Assembly: GCF_030372065.1 (NCBI RefSeq)
Contig: NZ_JAUDEA010000007.1
Coordinates: forward strand, 1-64,000
Direction of reading: 5' to 3'
Length of the DNA: 64,000 nucleotides
From: Thermophilibacter provencensis
GTDB taxonomy: Bacteria; Actinomycetota; Coriobacteriia; Coriobacteriales; Atopobiaceae
Shown here: piece after piece, positions 27,197 through 36,205 of the stretch
How positions within the stretch are numbered: position 1 is the stretch's first letter
How the letters are laid out: each line of letters begins with the position of its first letter
Program-made: the position numbers and the translations under genes
Notes under the pieces: model-generated
Told to the model about the DNA's origin: nothing
Database searches by the model: none
Seen by the model: only the letters and a program-made list of their open reading frames with translations

Positions 27197-27226
27197 GGGC
27201 CGGCGCCCCGTAAGGAGTGCCGGCCC
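27197..27226 (-). terminator. terminator hairpin of first ABC exporter operon
   Basis: GGGCCGGCGCCCC and GGAGTGCCGGCCC pair around a 4-base loop, 27 bases beyond the exporter stop; the minus-strand continuation is CTTCTCGTT. A near-identical hairpin follows the paralogous operon at 32070-32099, so the terminator was duplicated with the genes. Confidence 0.65.
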
Positions 27227-27252
27227 TGCTGAGAAACCGATGGCCCTTCTCG

Positions 27253-29181
27253 CTACTCGAGCTCGAAGGCTCCCGTGTAGAGCTGGTAGTACGTCCCGCG
27301 CGCGGCAATGAGCTCGTCGTGCGTGCCGCGCTCGATGATGCGGCCGTGGTCGAGCACGATGATCACGTCGGAGTTGCGCACGGTGGAGAGGCGGTGGGCA
27401 ATGACGAACGTGGTGCGGCCCTTCATGAGGGCGTCCATGCCGCGCTGGACGATGGCCTCGGTGCGCGTGTCGATTGAGGAGGTTGCCTCGTCGAGCACCA
27501 TGACGGGCGGGTCGGCAACCGCGGCGCGCGCGATGGAGAGCAGCTGGCGCTGGCCCTGCGAGAGGTTGGTGCCGTTGTCCGTGAGCATGGTGTCGTAGCC
27601 GTTGGGGAGGCGACGGATGAAGTCGTCCGCGCCGGCAAGTCGCGCCGCGGCAACGCACTCGTCGTCGGTGGCGTCGAGTCGCCCGTAGCGGATGTTGTCC
27701 ATCACCGTGCCCGTGAAGAGGTTCACGTCCTGCAGGACCACGCCGAGCGAGCGGCGCAGGTGCGGCTTCTTGATCTTGTTGATGTTGATGCCGTCGTAGC
27801 GGATCTTGCCGTCCTCGATGTCGTAGAAGCGGTTCAGCAGGTTGGTGATCGTGGTCTTGCCCGCGCCCGTGGCGCCGACGAACGCCACCTTCTGGCCGGG
27901 CTTGGCGTAGAGCGAGACATCGTGCAGCACCGTGTGTCCCGGCTCGTAGGCAAAGTCCACGCCAAAGAGGCGCACGTCGCCCGCGAGCGGGGTGTAGGTG
28001 ACGGTCCCGTCGGCCTGATGCGGGTGCTTCCAGGCCCACTGGCCGGCCCAGTTCTCGTCGCGGCGGTCGCACTCGGTGACGGTGCCGTTACGGTCGATGG
28101 TACAGGCCACGAGCTCGACGTAGCCCTCGTCCTGCTCCACGGGCTCGTCGAGCAGCTCGAAGATACGCTCGGCGCCGGCGAGGCCCATGACGACGGAGTT
28201 CACCTGGTTGGAGATCTGGCCGATCTGGTTGGCAAACTGCTTGGTCATGTTGAGGAAGGGCACGCCCACGGCAATGGTGAGCGGCAGCCCGGAGAGCGAC
28301 GGGTTGGGGGCACCCACGACGAGCAGCACGCCAATGGTCACGGCAACGATCACGTAGAGCAGGTTGCCGGCGTTCATGAGGATGGGCATCAGCGTGTTGG
28401 CGTAGGAGTTGGCCGTGCATGCGGCGTCCTGGTACTCGTCGTTGAGCTCGTCGAAGGCGGACTCGATCTGGCGCTCGTGCGAAAACACCTTGACGACCTT
28501 CTCGCCGTTCATGACCTCCTCGACGAGGCCCTCCACGGCCGCGACCGCGCGCTGCGTGCGCAGGAAGTTCTTGGCCGAGCGCCCGGCGAGCGTCTTGCCG
28601 AGAAACGCCATGATGGCCGCGCCGCCCACCACCACGAGGGTCAGCGGCAGGCTGTACCAGACCATGATGCAGCCCACGGAGATGAGCATGAGCATCGTGA
28701 GGAAGAGCTGCGGCATGGACTGCGCGATCATCTGGCGCATGGCGTCGATGTCGTTGGTGTAGTAGCTCATGACGTCGCCGTGCTGGTGCGTGTCAAAGTA
28801 CTTGATCGGCAGGTCCTGCATGTGGTCGAACATGAGGCAGCGGAACTTCTTGAGCGAGCCCTGCGTGAGGATGGCCATGCACTGCTGCCAGACCGCGTTG
28901 CAGACGAGGCTCGCAAAGTACAGGACGGCGAGAATGGCGGCGTTGGTGAAGACCTGCGGCTGTGCCGTTGCCCAGTCGCCGGACTCCCATGTCTGGCCCA
29001 CCACGGTGAGGGCGCGCTCCATGAAGACGTTGGGCAGCGCCTGGACGACGCACTGCACGAGGATGCAGATCGCAACGGCCGGGAGCATCACCGGGTAGAA
29101 GCCGCGCAGCATCTTGAGGACGCGCAGGGCGGTCCTGCCCATGGACTTGGGAGCACGCCCGCGGTGCATGTTCCTACTCAT
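27253..29181 (-). CDS. heterodimeric ABC exporter subunit, catalytically complete NBD (pair 1)
   Basis: A 642-residue half-transporter: six N-terminal membrane helices fused to an ATP-binding domain. Walker A GATGAGKTT lies near residue 430, signature LSQGQRQ near 540 and Walker B MVLDEATSSID near 560, with the catalytic Glu and H-loop His (IAHRLS) present. An insertion of about 50 residues precedes the NBD (LVACTIDRNGTV...CDRR...WAGQWAWKHPH), shared with the subunit at 32124. The ATG at 29181 follows GGAGGTGAG and overlaps the partner gene by 8 bases. With that partner it probably forms a multidrug-type exporter like BmrCD or TM287/288; the substrate is unknown. Confidence 0.94.
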   Translation of the reverse strand: MSRNMHRGRAPKSMGRTALRVLKMLRGFYPVMLPAVAICILVQCVVQALPNVFMERALTVVGQTWESGDWATAQPQVFTNAAILAVLYFASLVCNAVWQQCMAILTQGSLKKFRCLMFDHMQDLPIKYFDTHQHGDVMSYYTNDIDAMRQMIAQSMPQLFLTMLMLISVGCIMVWYSLPLTLVVVGGAAIMAFLGKTLAGRSAKNFLRTQRAVAAVEGLVEEVMNGEKVVKVFSHERQIESAFDELNDEYQDAACTANSYANTLMPILMNAGNLLYVIVAVTIGVLLVVGAPNPSLSGLPLTIAVGVPFLNMTKQFANQIGQISNQVNSVVMGLAGAERIFELLDEPVEQDEGYVELVACTIDRNGTVTECDRRDENWAGQWAWKHPHQADGTVTYTPLAGDVRLFGVDFAYEPGHTVLHDVSLYAKPGQKVAFVGATGAGKTTITNLLNRFYDIEDGKIRYDGININKIKKPHLRRSLGVVLQDVNLFTGTVMDNIRYGRLDATDDECVAAARLAGADDFIRRLPNGYDTMLTDNGTNLSQGQRQLLSIARAAVADPPVMVLDEATSSIDTRTEAIVQRGMDALMKGRTTFVIAHRLSTVRNSDVIIVLDHGRIIERGTHDELIAARGTYYQLYTGAFELE

Positions 29182-31024
29182 CGGCGCTCACCTCCAGCTC
29201 GCCGAGCTCGCGCTCGTCGTGGCTCTGCTTGTTCTGGGAGAGGTAGACCTCGCGGTAGATGGCGTTTCTCCGCAGGAGCTCCTCGTGGGTGCCTATGTCG
29301 TTGATGGTTCCGGAGTCCATGACCACGATGCGGTCGGCGTCCTCAACGCTCGAGGTGCGCTGCGCGATGATGATCTTGGTGGTCTCGGGCAGGTAGTTGC
29401 GGAAGCCCTCGCGGATGAGGCGGTCGGTCTTGGTGTCCACGGCGGAGGTGGAGTCGTCGAGGATGAGGATCTTCGGCTTCTTGAGCAGGGCGCGCGCGAT
29501 GCACAGGCGCTGCTTCTGGCCGCCGGAGACGTTGGTGCCGCCCTGCTCGATGTAGGTGTCGTACTTGTCCGGGAAGGTCTGGACGAACTCGTCCGCCTGG
29601 GCCAGGCGCGCCGCCTCGAGGACCTCCTCGTCGGTGGCGTGCTCGTTGCCCCAGCGCAGGTTCTCGGCGATGGTGCCGCTGAAGAGCACGTTCTTCTGGA
29701 GCACCATAGCCACGGCGTCGCGCAGGGTCTCGAGGTCGTACTCGCGCACGTCGTGCCCGCCCACGCGGATGGAGCCCTCGGTGACGTCGTAGAGGCGCGG
29801 GATGAGCTGGACGAGCGAGGACTTGGCCGATCCCGTCGAGCCAATGACGCCGATGACCTCGCCGCTCTTGATGTGCAGGTCGATGTTCTTGAGCGCCTCG
29901 CGGCTCTTGTCGCCGCTGTAGGAGAAGCCCACGCCGTCAAAGTCGATCGAGCCGTCGGCGACCTCGGTCACGGCGTTCTCGGGCTGGTCGATCGTGGTCT
30001 TGGCGTCGAGCACCTCAAAGATGCGGCGGGCGTTCTCCTCGGACATGACCACCTGGGCAAAGATCATCGAGAGCATCATGAGCTGCATGAGCATCATGAA
30101 GCCGTAGGTGATGAGCGACGAGAACTGGCCCACGTCGAGCAGCTCGCCGCGGGTGGAGACGATGGCGTAGGAGCCGGCGTAGATCACGAAGACCATGACG
30201 GTGTAGACGCAGAAGTTCATGATCGGCGCGTTGAGGGCCAGGATGCGCTCTGCGTAGGTGAAGTCGTTCTGGACCTCGGTGGCGGCGCGGTCGTACTTCT
30301 GCTTCTCGTAGTCCTCGCGCACGTAGGACTTGACCACGCGGATGCCGGCGAGGTTCTCCTCGGCGCGCTCGTTCAGGGCGTCGTACTTGCGGAAGATGCG
30401 GCGGAAGATCGGGACGACCCTGCGGATCACGGTGAGAAGGGCGAGCGCCAGCACCGGGATGATCACCACGAAGACGAGCGCGAGCCAGCCGGCCATGCTG
30501 TAGGCCGCGATGAATGCGAGCACGAGCATGAACGGCGAGCGGATGGCGGTGCGGATGAGCATCATGTACGCCATCTGGACGTTCATGACGTCCGTGGTGA
30601 TGCGCGTCACGAGCGAGGAGCTCGAGAAGCGGTCGATCACGGCAAACGAGAAGGTCTGGATGTTGTAGAACATGTCCTTGCGCAGGTTCTTGGCAAAGCC
30701 GGTGGATGCCTTCGCGCAGGTGAGGCCAGCCGCCGCGCCAAAGGCGAGCGAGATGAGGGCCATGAGGGCGAGCACGCCGCCCGCGGTGAGGATCTGCTGG
30801 AGGTCGGCGCCGGCCTTGATGGCGTCGATGAGGTCCGCCGTGTAGAGCGGGATCATGACCTCAAAGACCACCTCGCCGAGCACGAGCAGGGGAGTGACCA
30901 CCGCGGCCCTCTTGTACTCGCGCACGCTCCCCATGAGCTTGCGGCCCACCGATGCGTAGCCCACGTGGGCCGCGGTCTTGACAAACTCCTGGTCGATGAC
31001 GGGCTTCTTTGGAAGCAGGCTCAT
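29174..31024 (-). CDS. heterodimeric ABC exporter subunit, degenerate NBD (pair 1)
   Basis: A 616-residue half-transporter with six membrane helices and an NBD whose catalytic residues are altered. Walker A reads GSTGSAKSS (Gly to Ala) and Walker B ends LILDDSTSAVD, with Asp where the catalytic Glu should be. The signature VSGGQKQR is close to consensus. This is the pattern of the non-hydrolysing site in heterodimeric exporters: this protein gives a good signature to the partner's active site and a poor Walker B to the second site. ATG at 31024 overlaps the MarR stop (ATGA). Part of the marR-exporter operon. Confidence 0.94.
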   Translation of the reverse strand: MSLLPKKPVIDQEFVKTAAHVGYASVGRKLMGSVREYKRAAVVTPLLVLGEVVFEVMIPLYTADLIDAIKAGADLQQILTAGGVLALMALISLAFGAAAGLTCAKASTGFAKNLRKDMFYNIQTFSFAVIDRFSSSSLVTRITTDVMNVQMAYMMLIRTAIRSPFMLVLAFIAAYSMAGWLALVFVVIIPVLALALLTVIRRVVPIFRRIFRKYDALNERAEENLAGIRVVKSYVREDYEKQKYDRAATEVQNDFTYAERILALNAPIMNFCVYTVMVFVIYAGSYAIVSTRGELLDVGQFSSLITYGFMMLMQLMMLSMIFAQVVMSEENARRIFEVLDAKTTIDQPENAVTEVADGSIDFDGVGFSYSGDKSREALKNIDLHIKSGEVIGVIGSTGSAKSSLVQLIPRLYDVTEGSIRVGGHDVREYDLETLRDAVAMVLQKNVLFSGTIAENLRWGNEHATDEEVLEAARLAQADEFVQTFPDKYDTYIEQGGTNVSGGQKQRLCIARALLKKPKILILDDSTSAVDTKTDRLIREGFRNYLPETTKIIIAQRTSSVEDADRIVVMDSGTINDIGTHEELLRRNAIYREVYLSQNKQSHDERELGELEVSADE

Positions 31025-31476
31025 CGCTCATCTCCCTTCTTGTCCTTCTCCAGCTGCGCCCAGTTGGCGGCGATGCGGTCGAGAACGTCCACGAGCTCGC
31101 TCTTCTCGTCCTCGGTAAGGCAGTCAAACGCGCGCTCCTCAAACTCCGCGCGCGTGCGGACGACCTCGCGCGCCTTGTGCTCGCCCTCGGGCGTGAGCGT
31201 CACGGTGAGCTGGCGGCGGTCCGTCTCGGAGCGCTCGCGCGAGACGAGCCCCTCCGCCTCGAGCTTGGCGATGACCTCCGAGAGCGAGGCCGACGTGATG
31301 CAGGAGGCCTCCTGCAGGTCGCGCTGCGTCATCTCGCCGTCATGGGCGAGCAGCTCCACGAGGATGTGCTGCTTGCCGTTTCTGCCTCCCCAGTGCATGT
31401 GGAGGTAGTAACCAAAGTATCCAAAGTTGCGCATGATGCGCGTCTCTCTGCTGGGCGTGTCGCCCTTCTCGCACAC
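31021..31476 (-). CDS. MarR family transcriptional regulator
   Basis: A 151-residue winged helix regulator: LLAHDGEMTQRDLQEASCITSASLSEVIAKLEAEGLVSRERSETDRRQLTVTLTPEG is the MarR DNA-binding core near residues 43-100, followed by a C-terminal dimerisation helix. I favour GTG at 31476, which has AAGGAG six bases upstream; an ATG at 31518 would add 14 residues but lacks a proper site. It heads the exporter pair 1 operon with ATGA overlap. A palindromic element next to its -35 box recurs before exporter pair 2, so the protein probably represses both operons and itself. Confidence 0.92.
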   Translation of the reverse strand: MCEKGDTPSRETRIMRNFGYFGYYLHMHWGGRNGKQHILVELLAHDGEMTQRDLQEASCITSASLSEVIAKLEAEGLVSRERSETDRRQLTVTLTPEGEHKAREVVRTRAEFEERAFDCLTEDEKSELVDVLDRIAANWAQLEKDKKGDER

Positions 31477-31546
31477 GTTGGTCTCCTTCCCGTGCTCCCA
31501 ATCTAAAAACGTGTTCATATCCTACTCTGAAGCCGGCGAAGGGCGA

Positions 31547-31585
31547 TGTCAAGGTACCATGCGATTTTCTCATAGCACCGTGCGA
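31547..31585 (-). promoter_or_regulatory. MarR operon promoter and operator (site S1)
   Basis: On the minus strand a consensus -35 TTGACA (31552-31547) directly follows GGTACC. The operator AAGGTACCATG (from 31551) with CATAGCACC (to 31579) forms an imperfect inverted repeat, flanked by GTGCGA. The -10 is weak (CAGAGT at 17 bp). The same arrangement, GGTACC abutting TTGA(C/A)A, is found at 36041-36076. Confidence 0.7.
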
Positions 31586-31637
31586 TACGTGGGGTTTTCT
31601 GCCAAGAACCCCGCCCCTAGCACCGGATTCTAGAAAA

Positions 31638-31672
31638 CATGACAAAGGTGACAGGGTAAACTGTCAGGTTTT
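31638..31672. repeat. TGACAAAGGTGACAGGGTA repeat (family E, copy 1)
   Basis: CATGACAAAGGTGACAGGG is followed by TAAACTGTCAGGTTTT. The same 35-base block, with three changes, lies between the phosphate response regulator and kinase genes at 42347. TGACA and TGTCA form a small inverted repeat. Confidence 0.6.
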
Positions 31673-31680
31673 CCAGCCGG

Positions 31681-32060
31681 GACGAGAAAAATCCGCCCCA
31701 GTACCAGTTTTCAAAAATAGCGCCGAGAAAACTCCGAGGTCTGTACCACCCTCGCCAGGACTATGTCTAGAAATCCGAGGGGCTGTACCACTTCGCCCGG
31801 ACCCATGCCGAGAAGACAAGGAGCCTGTGCCACTTGGGAGGAGCTCATGCCGAGAAAACCCGCCCTCTGTACAAGTGACCTTCTTGATCATGGTACAAGG
31901 GCGAGCTTTTCTCGGCGCTTATCGAGAAATCCGGTACGGAGGTGGCCTTTTCTCGGCGTCGAGAAGGGAGGGGTCGGTGGGGCTGGTACAGAGGGTGGGT
32001 TTCCTCGGTTTCGAGAGAGGGAGCCCTCCGGGGCTGGTGCAGAGACGAGACTCTCTCGGC
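31681..32060. repeat. phased 26-bp repeat array A5 (5 forward, 4 reverse units)
   Basis: Forward units start at 31681, 31722, 31765, 31807 and 31849; reverse units at 31891, 31932, 31984 and 32035. Steps are 41, 43, 42 and 42, then 41, 52 and 51 bp. Some units are degenerate (for example the third, starting GTCTAGAAAT). It occupies the gap between the MarR promoter and the end of exporter pair 2. Confidence 0.88.
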
Positions 32061-32069
32061 AATGAGAGG

Positions 32070-32099
32070 GGGCCGGCACTCCAGTGGGAGCGCCGGCCC
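32070..32099 (-). terminator. terminator hairpin of second ABC exporter operon
   Basis: GGGCCGGCACTCC and GGAGCGCCGGCCC pair around a 4-base loop with one mismatch, 25 bases beyond the exporter stop. Homologous to the hairpin at 27197-27226. There is no clear T-tract. Confidence 0.6.
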
Positions 32100-32123
32100 G
32101 GCAAAAAGCTATGGTCCTTCTCG

Positions 32124-34148
32124 CTACTCGAGCTCGAAGGCTCCCGTGTAGAGCTGGTAGTACGTGCCCTTCTTGGCGATGAGCTCGTCGTGCGTGCCGC
32201 GCTCGATGATGCGGCCGTGGTCGAGCACGATGATCGCGTCGGAGTTCTGGACCGTCGAGAGACGGTGGGCAATGACGAACGTGGTGCGCCCGGTCATGAG
32301 GGCGTCCATGCCGCGCTGGACGATCGCCTCGGTGTGCGTGTCGATGGAGGATGTGGCCTCGTCGAGGATCATGACGGGCGGGTCCGCCACGGCGCAGCGG
32401 GCAATGGAGAGCAGCTGGCGCTGGCCCTGTGACAGGTTGGAGCCGTTGTCCGTGAGCATGGTGTTGTAGCCCTCGGGCAGGCGCTTGATGAAGCCGTCGG
32501 CGCCCACGAGGCGGGCGGCCGCCATGCACTCGTCGTCGGTGGCGTCGAGGCGGCCAAAGCGGATGTTGTCCATGACGGTGCCCGTGAAGAGGTTCACGTC
32601 CTGGAGCACCACGCCCAGGGAGCGGCGCAGGTCGCTCTTCTTGATCTTGTTGATGTTGATGCCGTCGTAGCGGATCTTGCCGTCCTCGATGTCGTAGAAG
32701 CGGTTGATGAGGTTCGTGATCGTGGTCTTGCCCGCGCCGGTGGCGCCCACGAAGGCGACCTTCTGGCCGGGCTTGGCCCACACGCTCACGTCGTGCAGGA
32801 CGGTGTGGCCGGGACGGTAGGCAAAGTCCACGTCAAAGAGGCGCACGTCGCCGGCGAGCGGGGTGTAGGTGAGCGAGCCGTCACCGTGCGGGTGACGCCA
32901 CGCCCACTGACCGGCCCAGTTCTCGGCGCGGCGGTCGCACTCGTGCACGGTGCCGTTGCGGTCGATGGTGCAGGCCACGAGCTCGACGTAGCCCTCGTCC
33001 TGCTCCACCGGCTCGTCCATGAGCTCAAAGAGGCGCTCGGCGCCCGCAAGGCCCATCACGACGGAGTTGATCTGCTGGGAGATCTGGCCGATCTGGCCGG
33101 CAAACTGCTTGGTCATGTTGAGGAAGGGCACCGTGACGGCAATCGAGAAGGGCAGGCCCGAGATGGAGAGGTTGGGCACGCCGGTCTCGATGAACACGCC
33201 GCCCACCAGGGCTACGATGACGTAGATCAGGTTACCGAGGTTCATGAGGATGGGGCCCAGGGTGTTGGTGTACATGTTGGCGGCGCGGCTCGCCTCAAAG
33301 AGGCGGCGGTTGCGGACGTCAAAGTCCTCCTGCGCGGCCTCCTCGTGGCAGAAGACCTTGACCACGCGCTGGCCGTTCATGACCTCCTCGACGTGGCCCT
33401 CCACGATGCCGATCTCGCGCTGCTGCGCCACGAAGTTGCGCGCGGAGCGGCTGCCCAGCACCTTGGTTATGTACGCCATGAACAGCACGCCGGCCACGAT
33501 GACGGCGGCCATCCACACGCTGTAGTAGATCATCACCGAGAAGACCGAGATGAGGGTGACGATGGTGAGCGTGATGTTGGGCAGCGACTGGCCGATCATC
33601 TGGCGCAGCGCGTCGATGTCGTTGGTGTAGTGGCTCATGATGTCGCCGCGCTGGTGCTGGTCAAAGTAGCTGATCGGCAGGTCCTGCATGTGGCCGAAGA
33701 GGCGCTCGCGGAACTTCTCGAGCGAGCCCTGCGTGATGACGGCCATCGCGCGGGTGTAGGTGAAGTTGAGGATGAGCGAGACCACGTAGATGCCCACGAG
33801 CGTGAGCACGAGCGAGGTGATGCTGCCGGCGACGGACTCCCAGTCGCCGCTCTCCCAGGTAGCGGTCACAATCTCGAGCGTGCGCTGCATGAACGTGGCG
33901 GGCAGGGCCGAGAGCACGGCCGAGACCACGATGCACAGAATCACGAGCGGCAGCATCTTGGGATAGAACGAGAAGAGCATCTTGATGAGGCGGCGGAGCG
34001 TCTTGCCGCGGCCCCCGCGACGGCGCACCTGCGCGACCTGGCGGCCGGCCACGTTCTGGCGCTCCGGCTCGCGCTCGGGCTCGGTGGGGTGGTTGGATCC
34101 GGTCACGTTCTTGAGGATGTTCTCGGCGGAGTTGTTGTTAGCGGCCAT
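32124..34148 (-). CDS. heterodimeric ABC exporter subunit, catalytically complete NBD (pair 2)
   Basis: A 674-residue paralogue of the subunit at 27253, with an extra basic N-terminal tail (about 60 residues, including RRRGGRGKTLRRL) before six membrane helices. The NBD has GATGAGKTT, LSQGQRQLL and MILDEATSSIDTHTE with the catalytic Glu intact. The same 50-residue pre-NBD insertion (CTIDRNGTVHECDRR) is present. ATG at 34148 follows GGGAGGTGAGGCGA; GTG at 34157 is an alternative. It overlaps the partner gene by 11 bases. The C-terminal TYYQLYTGAFELE matches the pair 1 protein exactly, showing recent or conserved duplication. Confidence 0.94.
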   Translation of the reverse strand: MAANNNSAENILKNVTGSNHPTEPEREPERQNVAGRQVAQVRRRGGRGKTLRRLIKMLFSFYPKMLPLVILCIVVSAVLSALPATFMQRTLEIVTATWESGDWESVAGSITSLVLTLVGIYVVSLILNFTYTRAMAVITQGSLEKFRERLFGHMQDLPISYFDQHQRGDIMSHYTNDIDALRQMIGQSLPNITLTIVTLISVFSVMIYYSVWMAAVIVAGVLFMAYITKVLGSRSARNFVAQQREIGIVEGHVEEVMNGQRVVKVFCHEEAAQEDFDVRNRRLFEASRAANMYTNTLGPILMNLGNLIYVIVALVGGVFIETGVPNLSISGLPFSIAVTVPFLNMTKQFAGQIGQISQQINSVVMGLAGAERLFELMDEPVEQDEGYVELVACTIDRNGTVHECDRRAENWAGQWAWRHPHGDGSLTYTPLAGDVRLFDVDFAYRPGHTVLHDVSVWAKPGQKVAFVGATGAGKTTITNLINRFYDIEDGKIRYDGININKIKKSDLRRSLGVVLQDVNLFTGTVMDNIRFGRLDATDDECMAAARLVGADGFIKRLPEGYNTMLTDNGSNLSQGQRQLLSIARCAVADPPVMILDEATSSIDTHTEAIVQRGMDALMTGRTTFVIAHRLSTVQNSDAIIVLDHGRIIERGTHDELIAKKGTYYQLYTGAFELE

Positions 34149-35994
34149 TCGCCTCACCTCCCTTCGCAGCGGAGGCGGGCAGGGCGGCGTCCTTCTCGTC
34201 CGCGTCCTTCTTTTCGGCGTCCTGGCTCGTGCGGTTCTGGGCGAGGTAGGTGTCGCGGTAGAACGGGCAGCTCTCGAGGAGCTCCTCGTGGGTGCCGAGT
34301 CCGGCCACGTGACCGTTGTCCAGCACGAGGATGCGGTCGGCGTCCTGCACCGAGCTCACGCGCTGGGCGATGATGATCTTGGTGGCCTCGGGCAGGTAGG
34401 TCTTGAGGCCCTCGCGGATGAGCGCGTCGGTCTTGGTGTCAACCGCCGAGGTGGAGTCGTCGAGGATCAGCACCTTGGGGTGCTTGAGCAGGGCGCGCGC
34501 GATGCACAGGCGCTGCTTCTGGCCGCCGGAGACGTTGGTGCCGCCCTGCTCGATGTAATAGTCGTACTTCTTGGGCAGCTGCTGGATGAACTCGTCGGCC
34601 TGCGCGAGCTTGCAGACCTCGACGAGCTCGTCGTAGGTAGCGTCTGCGTTGCCCCAGCGCAGGTTCTCCTTGATGGTGCCCGAGAAGAGCACGTTCTTCT
34701 GCAGGACCACGGCCACGTTGTTGCGCAGGAACTCGAGGTCGTAGTCGCGCACGTCCACGCCGCCCACCTTCACGGAGCCCTCCGTGACGTCGTAGAGGCG
34801 GCTGATGAGGTTGACGAGCGAGGTCTTGGCCGATCCCGTGCCGCCCATGATGCCTATGGTCTCGCCGCTCTTGATGTGAAGGTCAATCTCGGCAAGCGCG
34901 CGGTGCTCGGCCTTCTCGGAGTACTTGAAGGTCACGTTGTCAAAGTCGATCGAGCCGTCCACCATCTCGGTCTCGGGGTGGGCGGGGTTCTTGATCGTGG
35001 GCTCGGTCATGAGGACCTCGCAGATGCGCTCGGCGCTCTCCTGGGCCATCGTGATCATGGCAAAGACCATGGAGACCATCATGAGTGCCATGAGGATCAT
35101 GAAGCCGTAGGTGGTGAGCGCCGAGAGCTGGCCCACGTTCAGCAGGCTGCCCTGGCTGGAGATGATGAGGTAGCTGCCAAACTGCAGGGTCACGGCAAAG
35201 ACGGTGTAGACCGCGAAGTTCATCATCGGCGAGTTGAGCGCGAGGATCTTCTCGGCACGCGTGAAGTCGGCGCAGACGTCCTGGGCGGCGCGGCCGAACT
35301 TCTCCTTCTCATAGTCCTGGCGCACGTAGCTCTTGACGTCGCGCATGCCGGTGACGTTCTCCTCGATGGACTCGTTGAGGGCGTCGTACTTGTGGAAGAC
35401 CGAGCGGAAGATGGGGTGTACGGTGCGCACGACCTTGTAGAGGCCAAAGCCCAGAATCGGCACGATGATCACAAAGACCAGCGCGAGCGGGCCGGCCATG
35501 ATGAAGGCCATGACGATGCCCGCGAGCAGCAAGAACGGGCAGCGGATGGCGGTGCGGATAATCATCATGTAGGCGAGCTGCACGTTGGTGATGTCCGTGG
35601 TGAGGCGCGTCACGAGCGACGAGCTCGAGAACTGGTCGATGTTGGCAAAGCTGAAGCGCTGCACTGCGGCAAAGACGTCGTGGCGCAGGTTCATGGCCAG
35701 GCCGCAGCTCGCCTGGCTGCAGGTGACGCCGGCGCCGATGCCAAAGGCGAGGGACGCCAGCGCCATCGCCACGAGGATGCCCGCGTAGGGGAGCAGCTGG
35801 GGGAGACTCGCGCCCGCCTGGATCGAGTTGATGAGCTGGGCGGTCACAAAGGGGATGGCGACCTCCATGACGACCTCGCCGGAGACGATGATCGGCGTGG
35901 CGATGGAGGCGCCCCTGAACTCACGGATGCTCTTGCCGATCGCGTGGACGATCTCGCGTCCGGAGAGACCTTTCTCTTCTTTGGTCTTCTTCAT
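34138..35994 (-). CDS. heterodimeric ABC exporter subunit, degenerate NBD (pair 2)
   Basis: A 618-residue half-transporter paralogous to the one at 29174. It has the same altered catalytic residues: Walker A GGTGSAKTS and Walker B LILDDSTSAVD with Asp for Glu, while the signature NVSGGQKQR is near consensus. It therefore forms the non-hydrolysing half of an exporter with the protein at 32124. ATG at 35994 follows AAAGGAG. It is the first gene of its own operon, driven by a promoter (TTGAAA, 17 bp, CAAAAT) that abuts a palindrome also found before the MarR operon. No dedicated regulator gene accompanies this pair. Confidence 0.94.
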   Translation of the reverse strand: MKKTKEEKGLSGREIVHAIGKSIREFRGASIATPIIVSGEVVMEVAIPFVTAQLINSIQAGASLPQLLPYAGILVAMALASLAFGIGAGVTCSQASCGLAMNLRHDVFAAVQRFSFANIDQFSSSSLVTRLTTDITNVQLAYMMIIRTAIRCPFLLLAGIVMAFIMAGPLALVFVIIVPILGFGLYKVVRTVHPIFRSVFHKYDALNESIEENVTGMRDVKSYVRQDYEKEKFGRAAQDVCADFTRAEKILALNSPMMNFAVYTVFAVTLQFGSYLIISSQGSLLNVGQLSALTTYGFMILMALMMVSMVFAMITMAQESAERICEVLMTEPTIKNPAHPETEMVDGSIDFDNVTFKYSEKAEHRALAEIDLHIKSGETIGIMGGTGSAKTSLVNLISRLYDVTEGSVKVGGVDVRDYDLEFLRNNVAVVLQKNVLFSGTIKENLRWGNADATYDELVEVCKLAQADEFIQQLPKKYDYYIEQGGTNVSGGQKQRLCIARALLKHPKVLILDDSTSAVDTKTDALIREGLKTYLPEATKIIIAQRVSSVQDADRILVLDNGHVAGLGTHEELLESCPFYRDTYLAQNRTSQDAEKKDADEKDAALPASAAKGGEANGR

Positions 35995-36017
35995 ATGACT
36001 CCTTTCGACAAGTGGTC

Positions 36018-36076
36018 ATTTTGCGCCCCTGAACGGTAGTTTTCAAGGTACCGTGCGATTATTCTCACGGTACCTT
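36018..36076 (-). promoter_or_regulatory. promoter and operator of exporter pair 2 (site S2)
   Basis: Minus-strand promoter TTGAAA (36046-36041), 17-bp spacer, CAAAAT (36023-36018), with the start codon 24 bases further on. Directly upstream lies a perfect 11-bp inverted repeat AAGGTACCGTG / CACGGTACCTT (36045-36076) with a 10-base loop, flanked by GTGCGA. It is nearly the same as site S1 before marR. Confidence 0.75.
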
Positions 36077-36105
36077 CAAATCATTGTGCGAACGGTCTTT
36101 CTCCT

Positions 36106-36195
36106 CGGACCGTCCGCCTGCCGCACGCTCGTGAGGCATGGGCGGCATGAGGGCAAAAACCCATCCTAAGGCGTCCGAGCGCCGCCCGTACCTAT
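36106..36195. repeat. family C copies upstream of the pst operon
   Basis: CGGACCGTCCGCC (from 36104) and GCGTCCGAGCGCCGCCCGTACC (from 36172 region) resemble the repeats after rsmB. They are less conserved and separated by about 60 bases without other visible signals. Confidence 0.4.
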
Positions 36196-36205
36196 CGACA
36201 GGAGG

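Noticed and set aside
26829-27311. Possible genes running through repeat arrays
   Set aside because: These frames read through array units and encode repeated Pro/Arg/Ser-rich strings without ribosome-binding sites; similar frames exist in the other arrays on both strands.
29174-31024. Exporter subunit inactivated by mutation of Walker B
   Set aside because: The Glu to Asp change and altered Walker A are shared by both paralogues and match the natural degenerate site of heterodimeric exporters.
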